A stretch of 64,000 nt of DNA, from contig JAHRHY010000002.1 of assembly GCA_019671135.1 (NCBI GenBank), positions 2,232,001-2,296,000 of the forward strand. Reading direction: 5' to 3'. How positions within the stretch are numbered: the stretch's first letter is position 1; each line of letters begins with the position of its first letter. A program made the position numbers and the translations under genes. The DNA comes from Linnemannia hyalina (Eukaryota; Mortierellomycota; Mortierellomycetes; Mortierellales; Mortierellaceae). Below, piece by piece: positions 24,701-36,018 of the stretch. The notes beneath the pieces are model-generated. The model saw nothing but the letters and a program-made list of their open reading frames with translations, made no database searches and had not been told where the DNA came from.

Positions 24701-26073
24701 TTACGGAGGCTGAGTTGTCTGAACACGAGGACTCCTCATGGCCGTCTTGCGCTCAGGAGCTCCCCCCCCCCCAAAGTCGAGAACAATATGACAAGAAAAA
24801 TAGCGTGTGGAAACATACGCGTCATTTTTCCAAAGCAACAACCATAGTCGGTGCAAAAGATACTTACGCGATCTCATCAACATTGGAATAATCAAGACTT
24901 CCCTTTGTCTTTGCAGCCTCATACAGCTGCATGACATGCGAACCCCAATCCTCTTTCAATTTCAAATGAATGGTGTACGTGAGCCGATCTCTCGCCCATG
25001 AAGGGATGCTGTCGCCTTTTCGAAGAATTTTGAAGTGCGATTCTTGAAGGGTTAATCCTGGCGTTAAAAAAATATATTCTCCTGATCCTCGTGCACTTTG
25101 TGTTCTTTGGTTGGGGTAAACTTCAGTGGGCAGGTGGGGAATATTGACTGTTTAGGCGAGTTTGACCCCGGACGTTAGGGCGGTGTCCGGCAAGTCGATG
25201 AAGGCAATAAAGGTTCTTGAGAACAGACATATCACGAGTAAGTGGCCTACTTTCACCGCTATCAAGCTCAATTCCTCAGAAAATGTCAAAAAATCAAAGA
25301 CGCACCAAGAGTGGCAAAGCCATGCCTAATAGTTCATTCAGAGTACTCCAAAGCACCAGTCAAATGAACATACGCGGTATCCTTAAGCAACTTGCCCATC
25401 TTTTCATTACCCCCCTCCCCCCCTCTCCAACCGCCGATTTTTCCTGTTCTCCTTTGACTTTGCCCACTCCTTTTCCAGTCTTGACCCTGTCTGTCGTAAA
25501 AAGGTCGATCGTATTCTCCTTCAATTTAGGCTCTCCAGTTTCTTGTGATACGGTCAAGCCACACGCTGTAATGTAATCGATGACACTGTATTTGGAAGGG
25601 TTGGTCGAGACAAAATAGTCAGACAGTTGTCAAGCACGGTTCCTGTGCTGAAGGGAGTGTACTTTGACGCGTGTGATCCGGCCACTGTAGGTTTCACCAG
25701 CGCTACACTTAGCAATAACGGTACACCCGGCCTGATTGACAAGGAAGAAATAGCGTCTCTCATTCATCCGAATCCACAACGGAAGCTCTTCCCATAGCCA
25801 ACAATTGTCGGAAAGGAAGGAGGTACATCGCCACGGTTGTTTTCCAGATTTGATGAATTCGAAATCGCTTAAAGAGAATTCACTGCATGCGAGTTCCTTT
25901 ACTTGAGGAGCGCATCCGATGCAAGTTTGGCTAAAGGAATACGATGAGGACAAATCCTTGCATCCATTCGAGTCCACAGCAGAAGCATTTGCCCATGCCA
26001 ACGATGTTGGAAAGGGAAGAGTAAAACACCAACCACGCGTTCTCCTTGAAGTGATCACAAACTGGAAGATCAT
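24701..26073 (-). pseudogene. Uncharacterised multi-exon gene, possibly decayed
   Basis: I do not recognise this locus. The 3' part is well supported: an exon at 25147-24868 (from VNIPHLPTEVYP to YSNVDEIA) ends at a clean GTAAGT donor, and an exon at 24734-24701 ends with SPRVQTTQPP and a stop. Phases match. Upstream, 26073-25630 reads as a Cys/Trp-rich segment (TCIGCAPQVKELACSEF, WLWEELPLWIRMNERRYFFL), then an in-frame TGA. After the stop the same frame continues coding-like (LSDYFVSTNPSKYSVIDYI) to about 25440. There a G-rich run seems to shift the frame into NEKMGKLLKDTAYVHLTG. The pieces cannot be joined without an in-frame stop or a frame change. I infer a decayed gene or missed introns. 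No known domain is visible. Confidence 0.35.
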
Positions 26074-26257
26074 CCGAATGAGCGACAGAGTAAAATTCGT
26101 GTGGCTGGCTCGTTTTTTTTTAGTTTTTTTTTGCTCACAGCTCTGCTAAGGCAAGTGATAATTTTAATCGCAAAACGTATAAAAGGAAGACTAGAAGCAA
26201 TATAACAACTTGCATATCATCCCCTCGTTCGCTAACACCTGATCCTCCAGCAGCATT

Positions 26258-27305
26258 TTAGGACTCTGGCTGGTCCTCGGGGGCACCATTGGCGGAGTAA
26301 AATCCAACAGTGCACTCCTCAAGACCCTTGAACAACGCAGACTGTCTCCACTCGGCAATCTCGGGCACCTTCTCCACAGTCTCGTTGACCTTCCAAAGCG
26401 ACTCGTACTGCTTGAATCGATCCAATGCCATCTTGCCCCAGGGCGCCATCGAGAAGAAGTGGATCACGTTCGACAGATGGATATCCGCCAGCGACAGCTA
26501 CAATGATGCATAAATGATGAAAATAAAGTCAGCACAAATGCTTGCATTTTAGTCGCATATTTGCATGCCTACAGATCTAGCACCGACGCAAAAAAAAAAA
26601 AAAAAAAAAAAAAAAGCAAAGACGTACCTTGTTGCCAACATAGTGGCCATTAGACCCATTCGCCTTCAAATGGTACTCATGGTCCTCACAAAACTTTTTC
26701 ATAAACCCATCCAAAAAATCTTCACGCGCCTTCTTCCTCAACTCCACGGGGACCATCAACACGAACGAGAAGCAACGCTCACGGAGATAATGGATGCTGG
26801 AGTGGAAAGTTTTGATCGCAATCGATTCCCATTCGTTGTCGCCGAGGAGACCGAATCGGCCGGCCAGGAAAGTGTCGATGATAATTGCCTCTGCGAGGAC
26901 TAGTTCTTTGTCTTGGAAGGGTGAAGAGGGGCGACGGTCCTTGATTCTGAGAACTGGCAGGACTGAGAATACTGTTGGCACTGTGCCCTTGTGCCATCCT
27001 TCATTCTAGTATGGATGCGAGATGATGTACATGATGAACTGTTGGTTAGAAAGTTTGGTTCAGAGTAAAAGAGACCTCAAGAAAGACGAAAAAGACAGCT
27101 TTGAGGGTTTCGTTACGTCGGGATAGGTGAACTCGTGATGGGCCTTGCCGTAGACGAGGATCTCTCTGCTAGTCGAACCACCAGCGCAGAGCTCCCAGTA
27201 CATGAGATTGAAGGAAAGGTCCTTGTTGTCGACCTTCAAGAGTTCAGTCTTCTGCGACGACGTGAAGGACGAGTTTGAAACGAAATCAAGCTTGGCGCGA
27301 GTCAT
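26258..27305 (-). CDS. Glutathione S-transferase-like protein (sigma-like), junction unresolved
   Basis: Three coding blocks are clear. The first is 27305-27117, MTRAKLDF onward, with a thioredoxin-fold start (LMYWELCAGGSTSREILVYG, FTYPD). The second runs from about 27005 to 26628, with GTVPTVFSVLPVL and then the all-helical domain (FLAGRFGLLGDNEWESIAIK). The third is 26497-26258, with LSLADIHLSNVIHFF (the GST substrate-site helix) and the stop. Together they give about 260 aa, normal for a cytosolic GST. GSTs conjugate glutathione to electrophiles or act as isomerases. The first intron is a problem. The GTAACG donor is in phase 0, but the acceptor that keeps the expected tryptophan (GWHKGTVP) needs another phase. 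Only a CAC-AAG acceptor at 26988 closes the frame, and it deletes that motif. Either a one-base error in an AAA run (27000-27002) or an unusual splice explains this. Confidence 0.65.
26590..26615. repeat. Poly(A) tract (26 bases) in a GST intron
   Basis: A homopolymer lies in the second intron of the GST-like gene, a few bases beyond the donor on the minus strand. As read by the gene it is a T tract. Confidence 0.9.
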
Positions 27306-27721
27306 GATGGAAAAGTTGTAGGTATGTATGTAACTGAGGGTGAAGAAGAATTTGAGAGATTCTTTTATCCGTTTCCAAAACGGCTGCGCCCCACGTCCAA
27401 CAGACACGCGAGCCTGGGCCAATAAAAGAATATTTCTGATATTTCTGTTTTCATTGAGCGATGAAGTTTGTTTGTGTTGTGAGGTGACAAACACGCTTAC
27501 ACTGTAAGGACATTTTGAAATTCTATACCGCATAAATGGACCAAAAAAGAATCGAACAATGAAAAAGGGCTGGTCTCATTTCAATAAACTTGAGCATAAT
27601 GCGAATCATGAGAATACGAGATGAAAGGGTGGACGCTGAAATATATGGCGAGCGCACTAAATGCATGTAAAAAAAGGCGGGCAAATTTGCCCGTCAAACA
27701 GAGTATGGGAAAATCTCTAAT
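27306..27721. other. Promoter/3' spacer between tandem minus-strand genes
   Basis: The spacer of 416 bases runs from the JJJ1 end to the GST-like start. It should hold the GST promoter and the JJJ1 3' UTR. No gene is seen. Confidence 0.5.
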
Positions 27722-30143
27722 CTACTTGCGCTTCCCCCGGCCCTTCTTTCCTTTGCCCCGACCCCTTTCATCTTCTGACGAGTAAAAATCGTCCTTGGCT
27801 GATGGTGTCGACGCTGTTACATCTGCTGCGGAGCCATAAGCTGCTGTTGGTGCGGTTGCAGTTGCATGGCCTGTCTCCTTGATGTGATTGAACAGCTGGT
27901 TCTTGGTATCAAAGTCGGTCTTGCACACCCGACAAGTCAATCCCGCGCCTTCAGCTGACAACTAAATGTATAGTAAGTATGCGTTATTAGACAATGGCGT
28001 CAATATGGCGAGACCAGATAGGATTGTGGGGTTCAAACTACACAAAACGTGTCCATAGTGAAAAGTGCGCAGTCAATTGCCTATACCTTTTGCGCAGCAC
28101 GCGCCTTCTTCTTCTCTTTACCGCTCAGCTTCTTCTTTCCCGTGCCGTCAGGTGACTCGGCCCTAGACGCAGGTGCTGTCGAGGAGGGCGTAGGATCATC
28201 CAAGTCCCGTTCAACGTCGCTATCACCGTTCCACAAGTCCTTTCGTCCCTTAGACTTGCGTCCACCGCCAGGCGTCGAGGCTCTTGATCGATTCATTGGC
28301 GAAGACATGGAAGAAAGGCGAACAGAGCCTAACAGATCGGCGAGTCCACCCTGATCCAGTTCGTCAATTTGTTCCTGATCCAGGCCCAGGTCGTGCTCGG
28401 CAGTCATGACCTTCTTCTTCTTGTTCTTCTTCTTTGACTTTAACAAGTCCGAGTAGATAGGTGTTGCCACTTCCACTGGCTCTTCCTCCAACTCGCTTCC
28501 TGAAAAGTCGTCCTCGAGCATCTCCTCGGTCGTCATGGCTTTTGGCACCGGCATATCAAGCTCTTCCTCATCCTCATAATCCTCCAGCTCCTCTGCATCA
28601 AACCCAGCACCTTCAGCAGCAGGCGAGTTACCCATGAGCTCATTCTCCTCGTGCATCATCTCCAATCGAATGTCCTCCACAGCCTTCAAGTGCCGCTTAC
28701 TCCGCTCGTGGTTCTTCCATTGTCTCTCAGATTTGAAAAATTTGTCGCAAATAATGCACTCGAACTCCTGATCGTATTCATCCTCACCATTGTCGGATCC
28801 CTCGCCAGACTCTTCGTCATCATCCTGAACCTTGGCCCATGCTTGTTCCTGAAACTGTCCTGCCTTGGCGCGAAGGGCTTCCTTCTCCTTCTCTATCCTT
28901 GCCTTCAGATCTGCTTGAACCTGCTTCTGCTTTTGCTTTTGTTGCTCCTGATATGCCAAGTACCGTGGATCACGCTTCCGAACATACGATGCCAACGACT
29001 ATTTTTAGAAAGATATAAGAAGGACGATGCATGATATTAGAGTCGCGTTCAAAGCATCTCCTCATGTCCTCCCATTCACTTTTCAACAGCCTGTGACAAT
29101 TTACCAAGACGGTATCATTGAACTCTTTGCGTGCGGCATCCCTGAACTTCTTGTTCTCTTTCTCCATAGCCCTGCGAATCCTGCGATCAGGTGCTTCCGA
29201 GAGACGGTACTTATCGCACCAAGAGAACGACTTTTGGGACGAAAAGGTCAACCAGGCATTGTAGAACTGTTTTACATCCGAGTCTGAGCTGTCGTCATAA
29301 TCTGTCGTAGAGCACCCAAATGAAGGGAAATGAAGCTTGACATTGCCAGAGTCCTCGCTCCTGTCGTTGGCGAGTGCCTCGGCTTCCTCCTCTGCTAGTT
29401 TCTCAAACACGGTGCGGTACACAGTGTAGAAACCCTAAGGTTCAAAAAATGACATCATAGATGACGTTAGCGCCATGTCTCTCGATCTAGTCCGGTTATA
29501 CAGTTTTCAATCCTGCAATGACATAACGGAGGTGCATCGAATGTGTACACTCACAGCATTGTTGTCCTGGAAGCCCTTGTATACTGAAGTGCTGAAATAC
29601 TTCATCAACTCTGCTGCGGTCGTTCCAGCCACTCCCTCAGTCTGGTCGGATTTGTCATCTAGTAATTGAAAAATGAAAGAACCGCAGTAATGGTGAGCAA
29701 AAAAGTGGTCCGATCCCTCTGTAAATATCCTTTTCCATGCAATTGTAATTCTCCCGTGACGATTCTACAGTTGACGACTGGAGTTCGTACCTCCTCGAAG
29801 AATAGCGTCCCGATGCGAATCGTACCAAGCGCGCTCCTGTGGATCAGACAGCACTTCGTATGCTTCAGCAATAAACGCAAACTGTTTCGTTGCCTCTTCT
29901 ACTCTGTGATTGTTCTTGTCTAGTTGAAAGGAAAAGAAAAGGGGCAGTGAGAGGTTAATTGATATTCTTGTGCAAGCAAGTATGTATAGAGCAGAGAAGA
30001 AAACTTTTCTACGACAAAGTAAGGGCGGGCCGCTGTGTTTCACCTGGGTGCCATTCGAGTGCTTTGCGACGGTAAGCCTTTTTGATGTCTGATTCAGATG
30101 CGCTCTTGTCGATGTCGAGAACGACGTAGTGACATGTCCTCAT
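27722..30143 (-). CDS. JJJ1: J-domain protein JJJ1/DNAJC21 (60S ribosome biogenesis)
   Basis: Six exons close to 604 aa: 30143-30044, 29919-29791, 29658-29555, 29434-29105, 28998-28087 and 27961-27722. The J-domain is at the N-terminus ([21 protein letters not shown]). Its HPD tripeptide is rebuilt across the first intron (WHP plus G|AC), which strongly supports that splice. A charged DNAJC21-specific region follows ([20 protein letters not shown]). Two C2H2 fingers match the family: Cys302, Cys305, His318, His324 in the middle, and Cys535, Cys538, His551, His557 near the end. The C-terminus is basic ([13 protein letters not shown]). In yeast, Jjj1 stimulates Ssa Hsp70 in the cytosol to release Arx1-Alb1 from pre-60S particles. 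It starts 298 bases from the divergent mitochondrial AsnRS gene. Confidence 0.93.
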
Positions 30144-30441
30144 GGCGGCAGTAGTATTGTTATGTAGTAGGTGATAGTAGGGTGAAGAGTGAGAGAAAGA
30201 GATGTGCTCGTCTGGCCTTTTGTACCAAAAAAAAGAAGAAAAAAAAACGTATCCACGCGCAGCTCTCATGGAGAAGCCCGTTGCTGCAGTTCAAAAATTG
30301 TAAACACAGTCACAGATTCGATTCGACTTGTTCCTTTAACCTGTCCTTAATTTCTCGTCTCCGAGATTCCCTTCAACTCCATTTACCTCCACGCCATTCC
30401 ATTTTGGCCGTTGCCACCCACAGGAACAACAGGACAAGACA
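30144..30441. promoter_or_regulatory. Shared divergent promoter region (JJJ1 / mitochondrial AsnRS)
   Basis: Only 298 bases separate the two divergent start codons, so both promoters must lie here or overlap. The region contains an A-rich stretch at about 30228-30248 and no coding frame on either strand. Confidence 0.6.
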
Positions 30442-32437
30442 ATGTTGACCGCAGCGCGACCACTCGTCAGCAGCAGGACTAACATGGCCTTGCTCGGCCA
30501 AGCAAGACGCCAGACAGTCAACTCTCTCAAAATCACCACTTTCTCCTCTTCCTCGTCAACTCTCGCCCAACAACAACACCGCCTCTTCGCCACTAGTTTC
30601 AGTCGGGCTCAGGCTACTACAACAATAAGCCAGGTACCAATCCTCAAGCCCAGCACGGCGGCACGATCCATCCCTCCAGCATTACCCAACAAAACCATCA
30701 AAACCATCTTGACAACAACCGAACCCGACACGGTGGTCAAGGTCCAGGGCTGGATCCGATCGACGCGCCAACAAAAGCATGTTACCTTTGTGGAGGTTAA
30801 CGACGGATCGAGTCTCAAAGGTGTGCAAGCTATTCTCAGCGGAGGCCAAGGCAAAGGGTAATAGTTATATCAGTCTCGCCTTTTGAGCAGTGATCAACTG
30901 GTCAATTGATACATATGCGCGAGTAACTAACGCAAAATATTTCCATTTGTGGAACCAGATTGGTTGCAGGCACAAGTGTCGAGCTGGAAGGAACATTGGT
31001 CAAGAGTCTCGGAAAGGAGCAAGCATTGGAGTTACAAGTCTCCAACATGAAAGTTCTTGGATCCTGCGATGCTGAGGTAAAGTCTAGCAGCAGAGCTAGC
31101 ATTGACATTTGAGTTGGCTGCCTCAACTATTGGCGATTGAAGATCAGGTCTAACACGCAGATCGGGAAACTTTTCTTTACGCATACTCGACAATAGACAT
31201 ACCCACTCCAGAAGAAGCGCCACTCATTCGAGTTCCTCAGAGAGATCTCACACTTGCGTTCAAGAGCCAAGACTGCAAGCGCCATCCTCCGTCTCCGCAG
31301 TGCCTCTACCTGGGGCTTCCAGAAATTCTTTGAGGTAAAGCTTGACTTGATTGTCATTTTGCAGTTAAACTCGCCCCATTGAAATAGGATTATTAACGCG
31401 TCAAATAATTATATATGACCTAGTCGCAAGAGTTTGTCCAGGTTCATACACCATTGCTAACATCGCACGACTGTGAGGGTGGCGGAGAGGTGTTCAAGAT
31501 TGCACCCCGGATATCAGCCCGCGCTCAACAACAACACGAAGAAAAGAAGGGCAGCACCAACCAACAATCACTAACGCCACCATTAGGACCAGCACCGTCA
31601 GAGTTCTTTGGATCACCCGTTTACTTGACTGTTTCAGGACAACTGCACCTGGAGATCATCGCCAGTGCACTTTCGAGAGTCTATACAATGGGACCCGTCT
31701 TCCGAGCAGAACCCTCCATGACCCCTCGCCACTTGTCCGAGTTCTGGATGCTGGAAGCCGAGGTTGCATTCTTGGACAAACTAGACCACCTCTTGGACTT
31801 CTCTGAGGCATGTTTGAGGGAGACCACGAGGTACCTGTTGGAGACCTGCAGTGATGATATCGAGTTTTTGAACACTTGGATCGACAAGTCGCTTAAGCAG
31901 AGATTGGTCCAGCTGGTGGAAGAGCCCTTCAAGCGGATGACCTATACCGAGGCCGTCGAGATTTTGCAAAAGTCTGGCGAAAAGTTTGAATTTGAGCCCA
32001 AGTGGGGTCAGGGTCTGCAGAGCGAGCACGAGAAATGGTTGGCCGGATCGTATTGTAAAGGACCTGTCTTTGTCACGGACTACCCTGCTGGATTGAAACC
32101 CTTTTATATGCGGAAGAACGATTCCACTGTTGCTTCATCTGCAGGATCTGAGGATCGGACGACAGTCGGGTGTGTCGATCTGTTGGTCCCCGGTGTTGGT
32201 GAGTTGATGGGCGGGTCTTTGAGAGAAGAGAGACCCGAGGTGTTGAAGCAGCAGCTGAAGGACTTTGGGTTGGGAGAAGAAGAATACCAATGGTACATGG
32301 ATCTGAGAAAGTACGGTACGGTCCCTCATGGTGGGTGGGGTATTGGCTTTGAGCGGTATCTCCTCATGGTCACCGGCATGGACAATGTCCGCGATATCAT
32401 TCCCTTCCCTCGCTACAACAACCACTGTAAATTTTAA
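30442..32437 (+). CDS. NARS2: Mitochondrial asparaginyl-tRNA synthetase
   Basis: Four exons close to 561 aa: 30442-30857, 30959-31076, 31197-31334 and 31424-32437. The first 60 residues are rich in Arg, Ser, Thr and Ala with no acidic residues until later (LTAARPLVSSRTNMALLGQA), typical of a mitochondrial presequence. An OB-fold anticodon-binding domain follows (VVKVQGWIRSTRQQKHVTFVEVNDGS). The class II catalytic core then carries SPVYLTVSGQLHLE, which marks AsnRS rather than AspRS, motif 2 (GPVFRAE, Arg318-Glu320) and motif 3 (GIGFER, Arg535). It charges tRNA-Asn in mitochondria. Yeast SLM5 is the equivalent. The gene is convergent with the dehydrogenase gene, leaving a 108-base gap. Confidence 0.93.
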
Positions 32438-32545
32438 ACGCATTGTCCTTAACACATAGAAAAAATAGAGTCAATATTCCATTTATTGTTCGCTGAGGTC
32501 GTTATTTTTTGTTATGCTTGTTAAACTGAGCGCCGTTGCTCCCGT

Positions 32546-33301
32546 TCAGACAGCGAATCCTCCATTGACACGCAAGACCTGTCCATTAACCCACCCGGCG
32601 CTCTCACTCGCAATAAACGACACCGCTCCCGCAATATCCTCCGGCTGGCCCAGACGTCCAAATGGGTTGCTCTGTGTAAACAACTTGATCTGCTCCTCCG
32701 TCTTTCCAGACCGGAACCCATCCGTATCTGTCGGTCCTGGACTAACCGCATTCACATTAATCCCTCTCCTCCCCAAATCCTTCGACAACGTTCTGACCAT
32801 CTGCTCAATCGCCCCCTTGGTCGCCGTGTACAGAAAGTAATTCGGAGGCACCGTCGTCGCAGTCGTCAAACTGGTCGACAAGTAAATCAACTTGCTTCCA
32901 GCCTTCAAGTGGGGGATAACCTGTTTCGTAAAGAACATGGGCGCCTTGACGTTGGTCCTAAAGGCTTCCTCGTACGACTCCTCTGTAAGATCTTCGATGG
33001 ACTGGTAGACGATCCAGGCTGCGTTAAAGACGACGGTATCAATCCGGCCAAAATGCTGGAGGGTTTCATCGACGATACGTTTTCCGTCGGCCAGGATCCC
33101 GACGTCGCCCTGGATGGCGATAGCGCGGAGTCCGGGTTGGTTGAGGGCGAGGATGTCGTTGACGGCTTCTTGGGCCTTGGCGGCGTTGGATTGGTAGTTG
33201 ACGACGATGTCGTGGCCGTCCTTAGCGAGGCGGAGGGCAATGGCGCGGCCGATACCCCGGGAGGATCCTGTGACGATTGCGACACGACGGGTTGAAGACA
33301 T
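32546..33301 (-). CDS. Short-chain dehydrogenase/reductase (classical SDR)
   Basis: A single-exon 251-aa NAD(P)-dependent oxidoreductase with a Rossmann fold. The nucleotide motif TGSSRGIG is at residues 11-18, followed by VVNYQSN, the GDV turn, and VVFNAAW in place of the usual NNAG. The active-site motif is YTATK (Tyr-x3-Lys) with an upstream serine stretch (LIYLSTSL), then the PGPTDTDGF loop. It ends with the usual GQVLRVNGGF strand. The chosen ATG sits directly before the first beta-strand; upstream in-frame codons (to 33505) are T-rich and look like 5' UTR. Substrate cannot be told from sequence. A TTTTG tandem run (33309-33331) lies in the leader. Confidence 0.9.
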   Translation of the reverse strand: MSSTRRVAIVTGSSRGIGRAIALRLAKDGHDIVVNYQSNAAKAQEAVNDILALNQPGLRAIAIQGDVGILADGKRIVDETLQHFGRIDTVVFNAAWIVYQSIEDLTEESYEEAFRTNVKAPMFFTKQVIPHLKAGSKLIYLSTSLTTATTVPPNYFLYTATKGAIEQMVRTLSKDLGRRGINVNAVSPGPTDTDGFRSGKTEEQIKLFTQSNPFGRLGQPEDIAGAVSFIASESAGWVNGQVLRVNGGFAV

Positions 33302-33966
33302 TGTTTGTTGTTTTGTTTTGTTTTGTTTTGTTGGAGAGTGTGTGAGAGAGAGGAGAGTTGGTTGTTGGTAGTGAAGGGGAAAGAAGGAAATAAAGATGCG
33401 AGCGAAATAGAGGTTCTGCGGGAGTTTTTTTTTGTTTCTTTTATACGACCAAAGTGTTTGTGCTTTCCTGCATAATTTCCGCACTGTCCCTTTTCTCTGC
33501 GACATTTAATCCCCGCTCAAATAGGGGTGAACGATCCAATCTGGAAGAACTACCTTTCTCTCCCTCGAACAAAACACCACTAGGAAAAATCAAACTGCGC
33601 ATCGAAAAGCTGCTTTGTCAGAAACACGCGTTCTGTCAACGATTGGGCCGGGCGCCTTTTTTGAGGGATCTCCTTTGTAAAAAAAGCTTTAATGGTTTAG
33701 GCGTCAACGGTGACGAAACTGTAGGAACAAATACCCGCCACCAATTCTCCGCAGTAGAGCCTACTCCGCAGAAGCAAATAGGTACGCGCCAAAGACTTGA
33801 TGGCTTTCTGTAAGTAGGCGCTAGTTTTTATTCTTTGTTGACTGTGTCGATGCTGTTATAACCTACCGATATCGCACAAAAAAAAGGCGAGTCTACATCC
33901 TTCCACTAGATCTCAATAGAGTCCCGAAATGTGAACATGAGGTCAATACTCGACAACCCACTCCAC

Positions 33967-34270
33967 TCACCAAACACCACCACCGCAACGCCCAATAAAC
34001 TCTGCCACATCTTCTTCGTTCTCAATACACTTCAACGACGCCACCTCCAAACGCGGGAAAAGTGTGGATCCAGGACAACGTTCCAGAAACATCTTGAGCC
34101 GAAACGGGTTGGCGGTCAGTCGAGCGAGCAAAGAAAGTATCGATATATTGAAACAGTCCTGCCATGCTATCTCTGGCATGACCAACTGGCGATGAGATTC
34201 CAAAGAGCGGAGTCGAAGATGTGGTTCCATAATCGACAGATACGAATAGCGATGGTGAGGTCGTAAGTCT
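33967..34270 (-). pseudogene. F-box/LRR-like gene relic
   Basis: Reading the minus strand from about 34266, one frame gives LTIAIRICRLWNHIFDSALW, which looks like the second half of an F-box (the C-R-x-W segment). It hits a stop within about 15 residues. A second frame then gives an LRR-flank-like stretch (LLARLTANPFRLKMFLERCP, RLEVASLKCIENEEDVAEFI) to a stop at 33967. Switching frames mid-domain, with no fitting intron between, suggests a frameshifted remnant of an F-box/LRR protein. Such proteins are abundant in these fungi (general knowledge). The N-terminal half of the F-box was not found. Confidence 0.4.
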
Positions 34271-35360
34271 AGGGGCTCAATCCTCTACCCCACGAACGAG
34301 CCCCATCCCAAGAAACCAGGCCCTTGCGAGCCCATTTACCGCCCACGTCCCCGGGCCGAGCAGACTGTAGTAAAAGTGCACACAGACCGGCGTTATTGAG
34401 AATGGATGCTTTGTCAACACACGCAACGCATTTCAAAGTTGCGGTAGGAGGGCTCCCTATCTGGACATAAAATACTTCGTTTCGCTGTCGGAATGCTGTT
34501 GGGGGATTGGTGGGCGCCAAGAGGAAGGAAGACAGCATGGTGGTGATAGGAATCGGGTTAGGTCAGTTCAAGTCAAGCTCTGGCGTTACACCCCTCCCTG
34601 GTTCCTTTCTGGCGTACTTTATCCAGCTGGTGGGTTTGAATCAAGTCAAGCTTCTGATTATGTTTGTGACCCATAGTCGATGACAAGACACTCTAGGCCA
34701 GTTTCTTTTCGCGTGGTTGCTAGCTTTGCAGATTGTGGGCAGCAGGTGCGTGGATTGAATCTACGGTGACGTTATTTATCCGCCCATCCTCTTCAAATCT
34801 TTCCCAGCCCTCTAAAAATTGAGCGGAAGAGGAATGGTTCAGAGTTTCGTTTCTTGACTCTACACTTCCCTTACACCCATTACCCTACCACGGCTGCCTT
34901 TGTCTCTTCATCCCTTCACTTCACGCACTTTCTCCTTCCCGCTGGCAGGCCTTTTGGTACGTGTCTTCGCTCGTTTCAGAGAATGTGCAGCCTGCATCAG
35001 CTTTTCCCTCTTAATACTGTCAACATTACTCACTTTCCTGCTATGGCCACTGTCAGTTTTGTGACCTACACGCGCCTTCAGCCCAGTGTTCGCCTTCCAT
35101 TACTATTGTCTACGCGGTGTCACTCTCCGTTCTTTTGTGAGCATTTAGCTTGTATCGCCGTTCTCTTTTTCATTACCACTCACACGTCCAGTTCTGCATC
35201 GTTCTGCTTCACCCTCCTCTGTACTGTTTAGCGTCGTCGATTATTCACTCCCAAAAGCGTCTCGCACTTCATCCGGCATCTTTCCTATGTCACTCGGCTG
35301 TAGGTACTTTGCTTAATTACTAAATTACTATTGTGGGAACGAGCATCGGTGGCAAGCAAT

Positions 35361-35875
35361 GTGGTCGACGGGGCCCCCATCTGTCTGGCCAGGCGGCCGG
35401 GGAAAACTCTGTGAATGGATATGCACATGCGCGATAGCGGAAAACGCGGTGTGTGAAGCTGGTCCAACCCATGGTCGCGGCGATGTAGTGGATTTGTCTT
35501 GCATCTCCGGTCAGCCGATTCTCACTGACCCTAATGGCAAGCAGGAGGGTCTGGTATGGGGTACGGAATCAAGTAGTGCTTCTTCTTGTGTAATGGAGCG
35601 TTCCATTCTCTTTCACTAGCCACACGATTGCTCATGCATTTGATTGGACTGGGCCCCCACATGTTCTGGTCAAGCGTTTGGGGATTGCTCAGGGAATGAC
35701 TATACGCATCTTCGATAGCAACGAGGATGTGTGAAGCTGGTCCACTGGTCGCGCCCTTGTTGGGAGTGTAGCTGTCAGTGCCTTTTCATATGACAAGAAG
35801 GGGCGACAGTGATGATCGGTGGGTACAGGTAGAGCTTCTTCCTGTATAATAAGAGCGTGTCGTTCTCTTAATCAA
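35361..35875. repeat. Diverged tandem duplication (about 280-base period)
   Basis: Two blocks share ordered similarities. GGGCCCCCA with CTGG(C/T)CA is at 35370-35395 and again at 35651-35675. GCGATAGC / TCGATAGCAACG is at about 35428 and 35713. GTGTGTGAAGCTGGTCCA is at about 35450, with GATGTGTGAAGCTGGTCCACTGG at about 35728. GCTTCTTCTTGTGTAAT is at about 35578, with GCTTCTTCCTGTATAAT at about 35836, each followed by a T(C/G)(C/G)TTCTCTT tail. The conserved order with a roughly constant offset indicates an old tandem duplication upstream of the PD-(D/E)XK gene. No coding frame is shared. Confidence 0.6.
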
Positions 35876-36018
35876 ATCTTCCTCTATAAATGTGTGGAGT
35901 AAGCTGCAAACGATGTATATTCAATGCGCTAACGTTCTCTTTTACCATTTCTTTCCTTCATCCCTGACTTTTGGGCATACCACTGAGAACAATCCACAGA
36001 TAGACTATAAAACACAAA

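Larger units (their letters stand above)
33302..36018. other. 2.7 kb intergenic region with relics and duplication
   Basis: No intact gene is seen. The segment next to the dehydrogenase (33302-33450) is its leader. A degraded F-box/LRR-like coding stretch lies at 33967-34270 on the minus strand. A diverged tandem duplication covers about 35361-35875. The remaining DNA, including the pyrimidine-rich 34850-35270, shows no splice-consistent frame. Confidence 0.5.
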
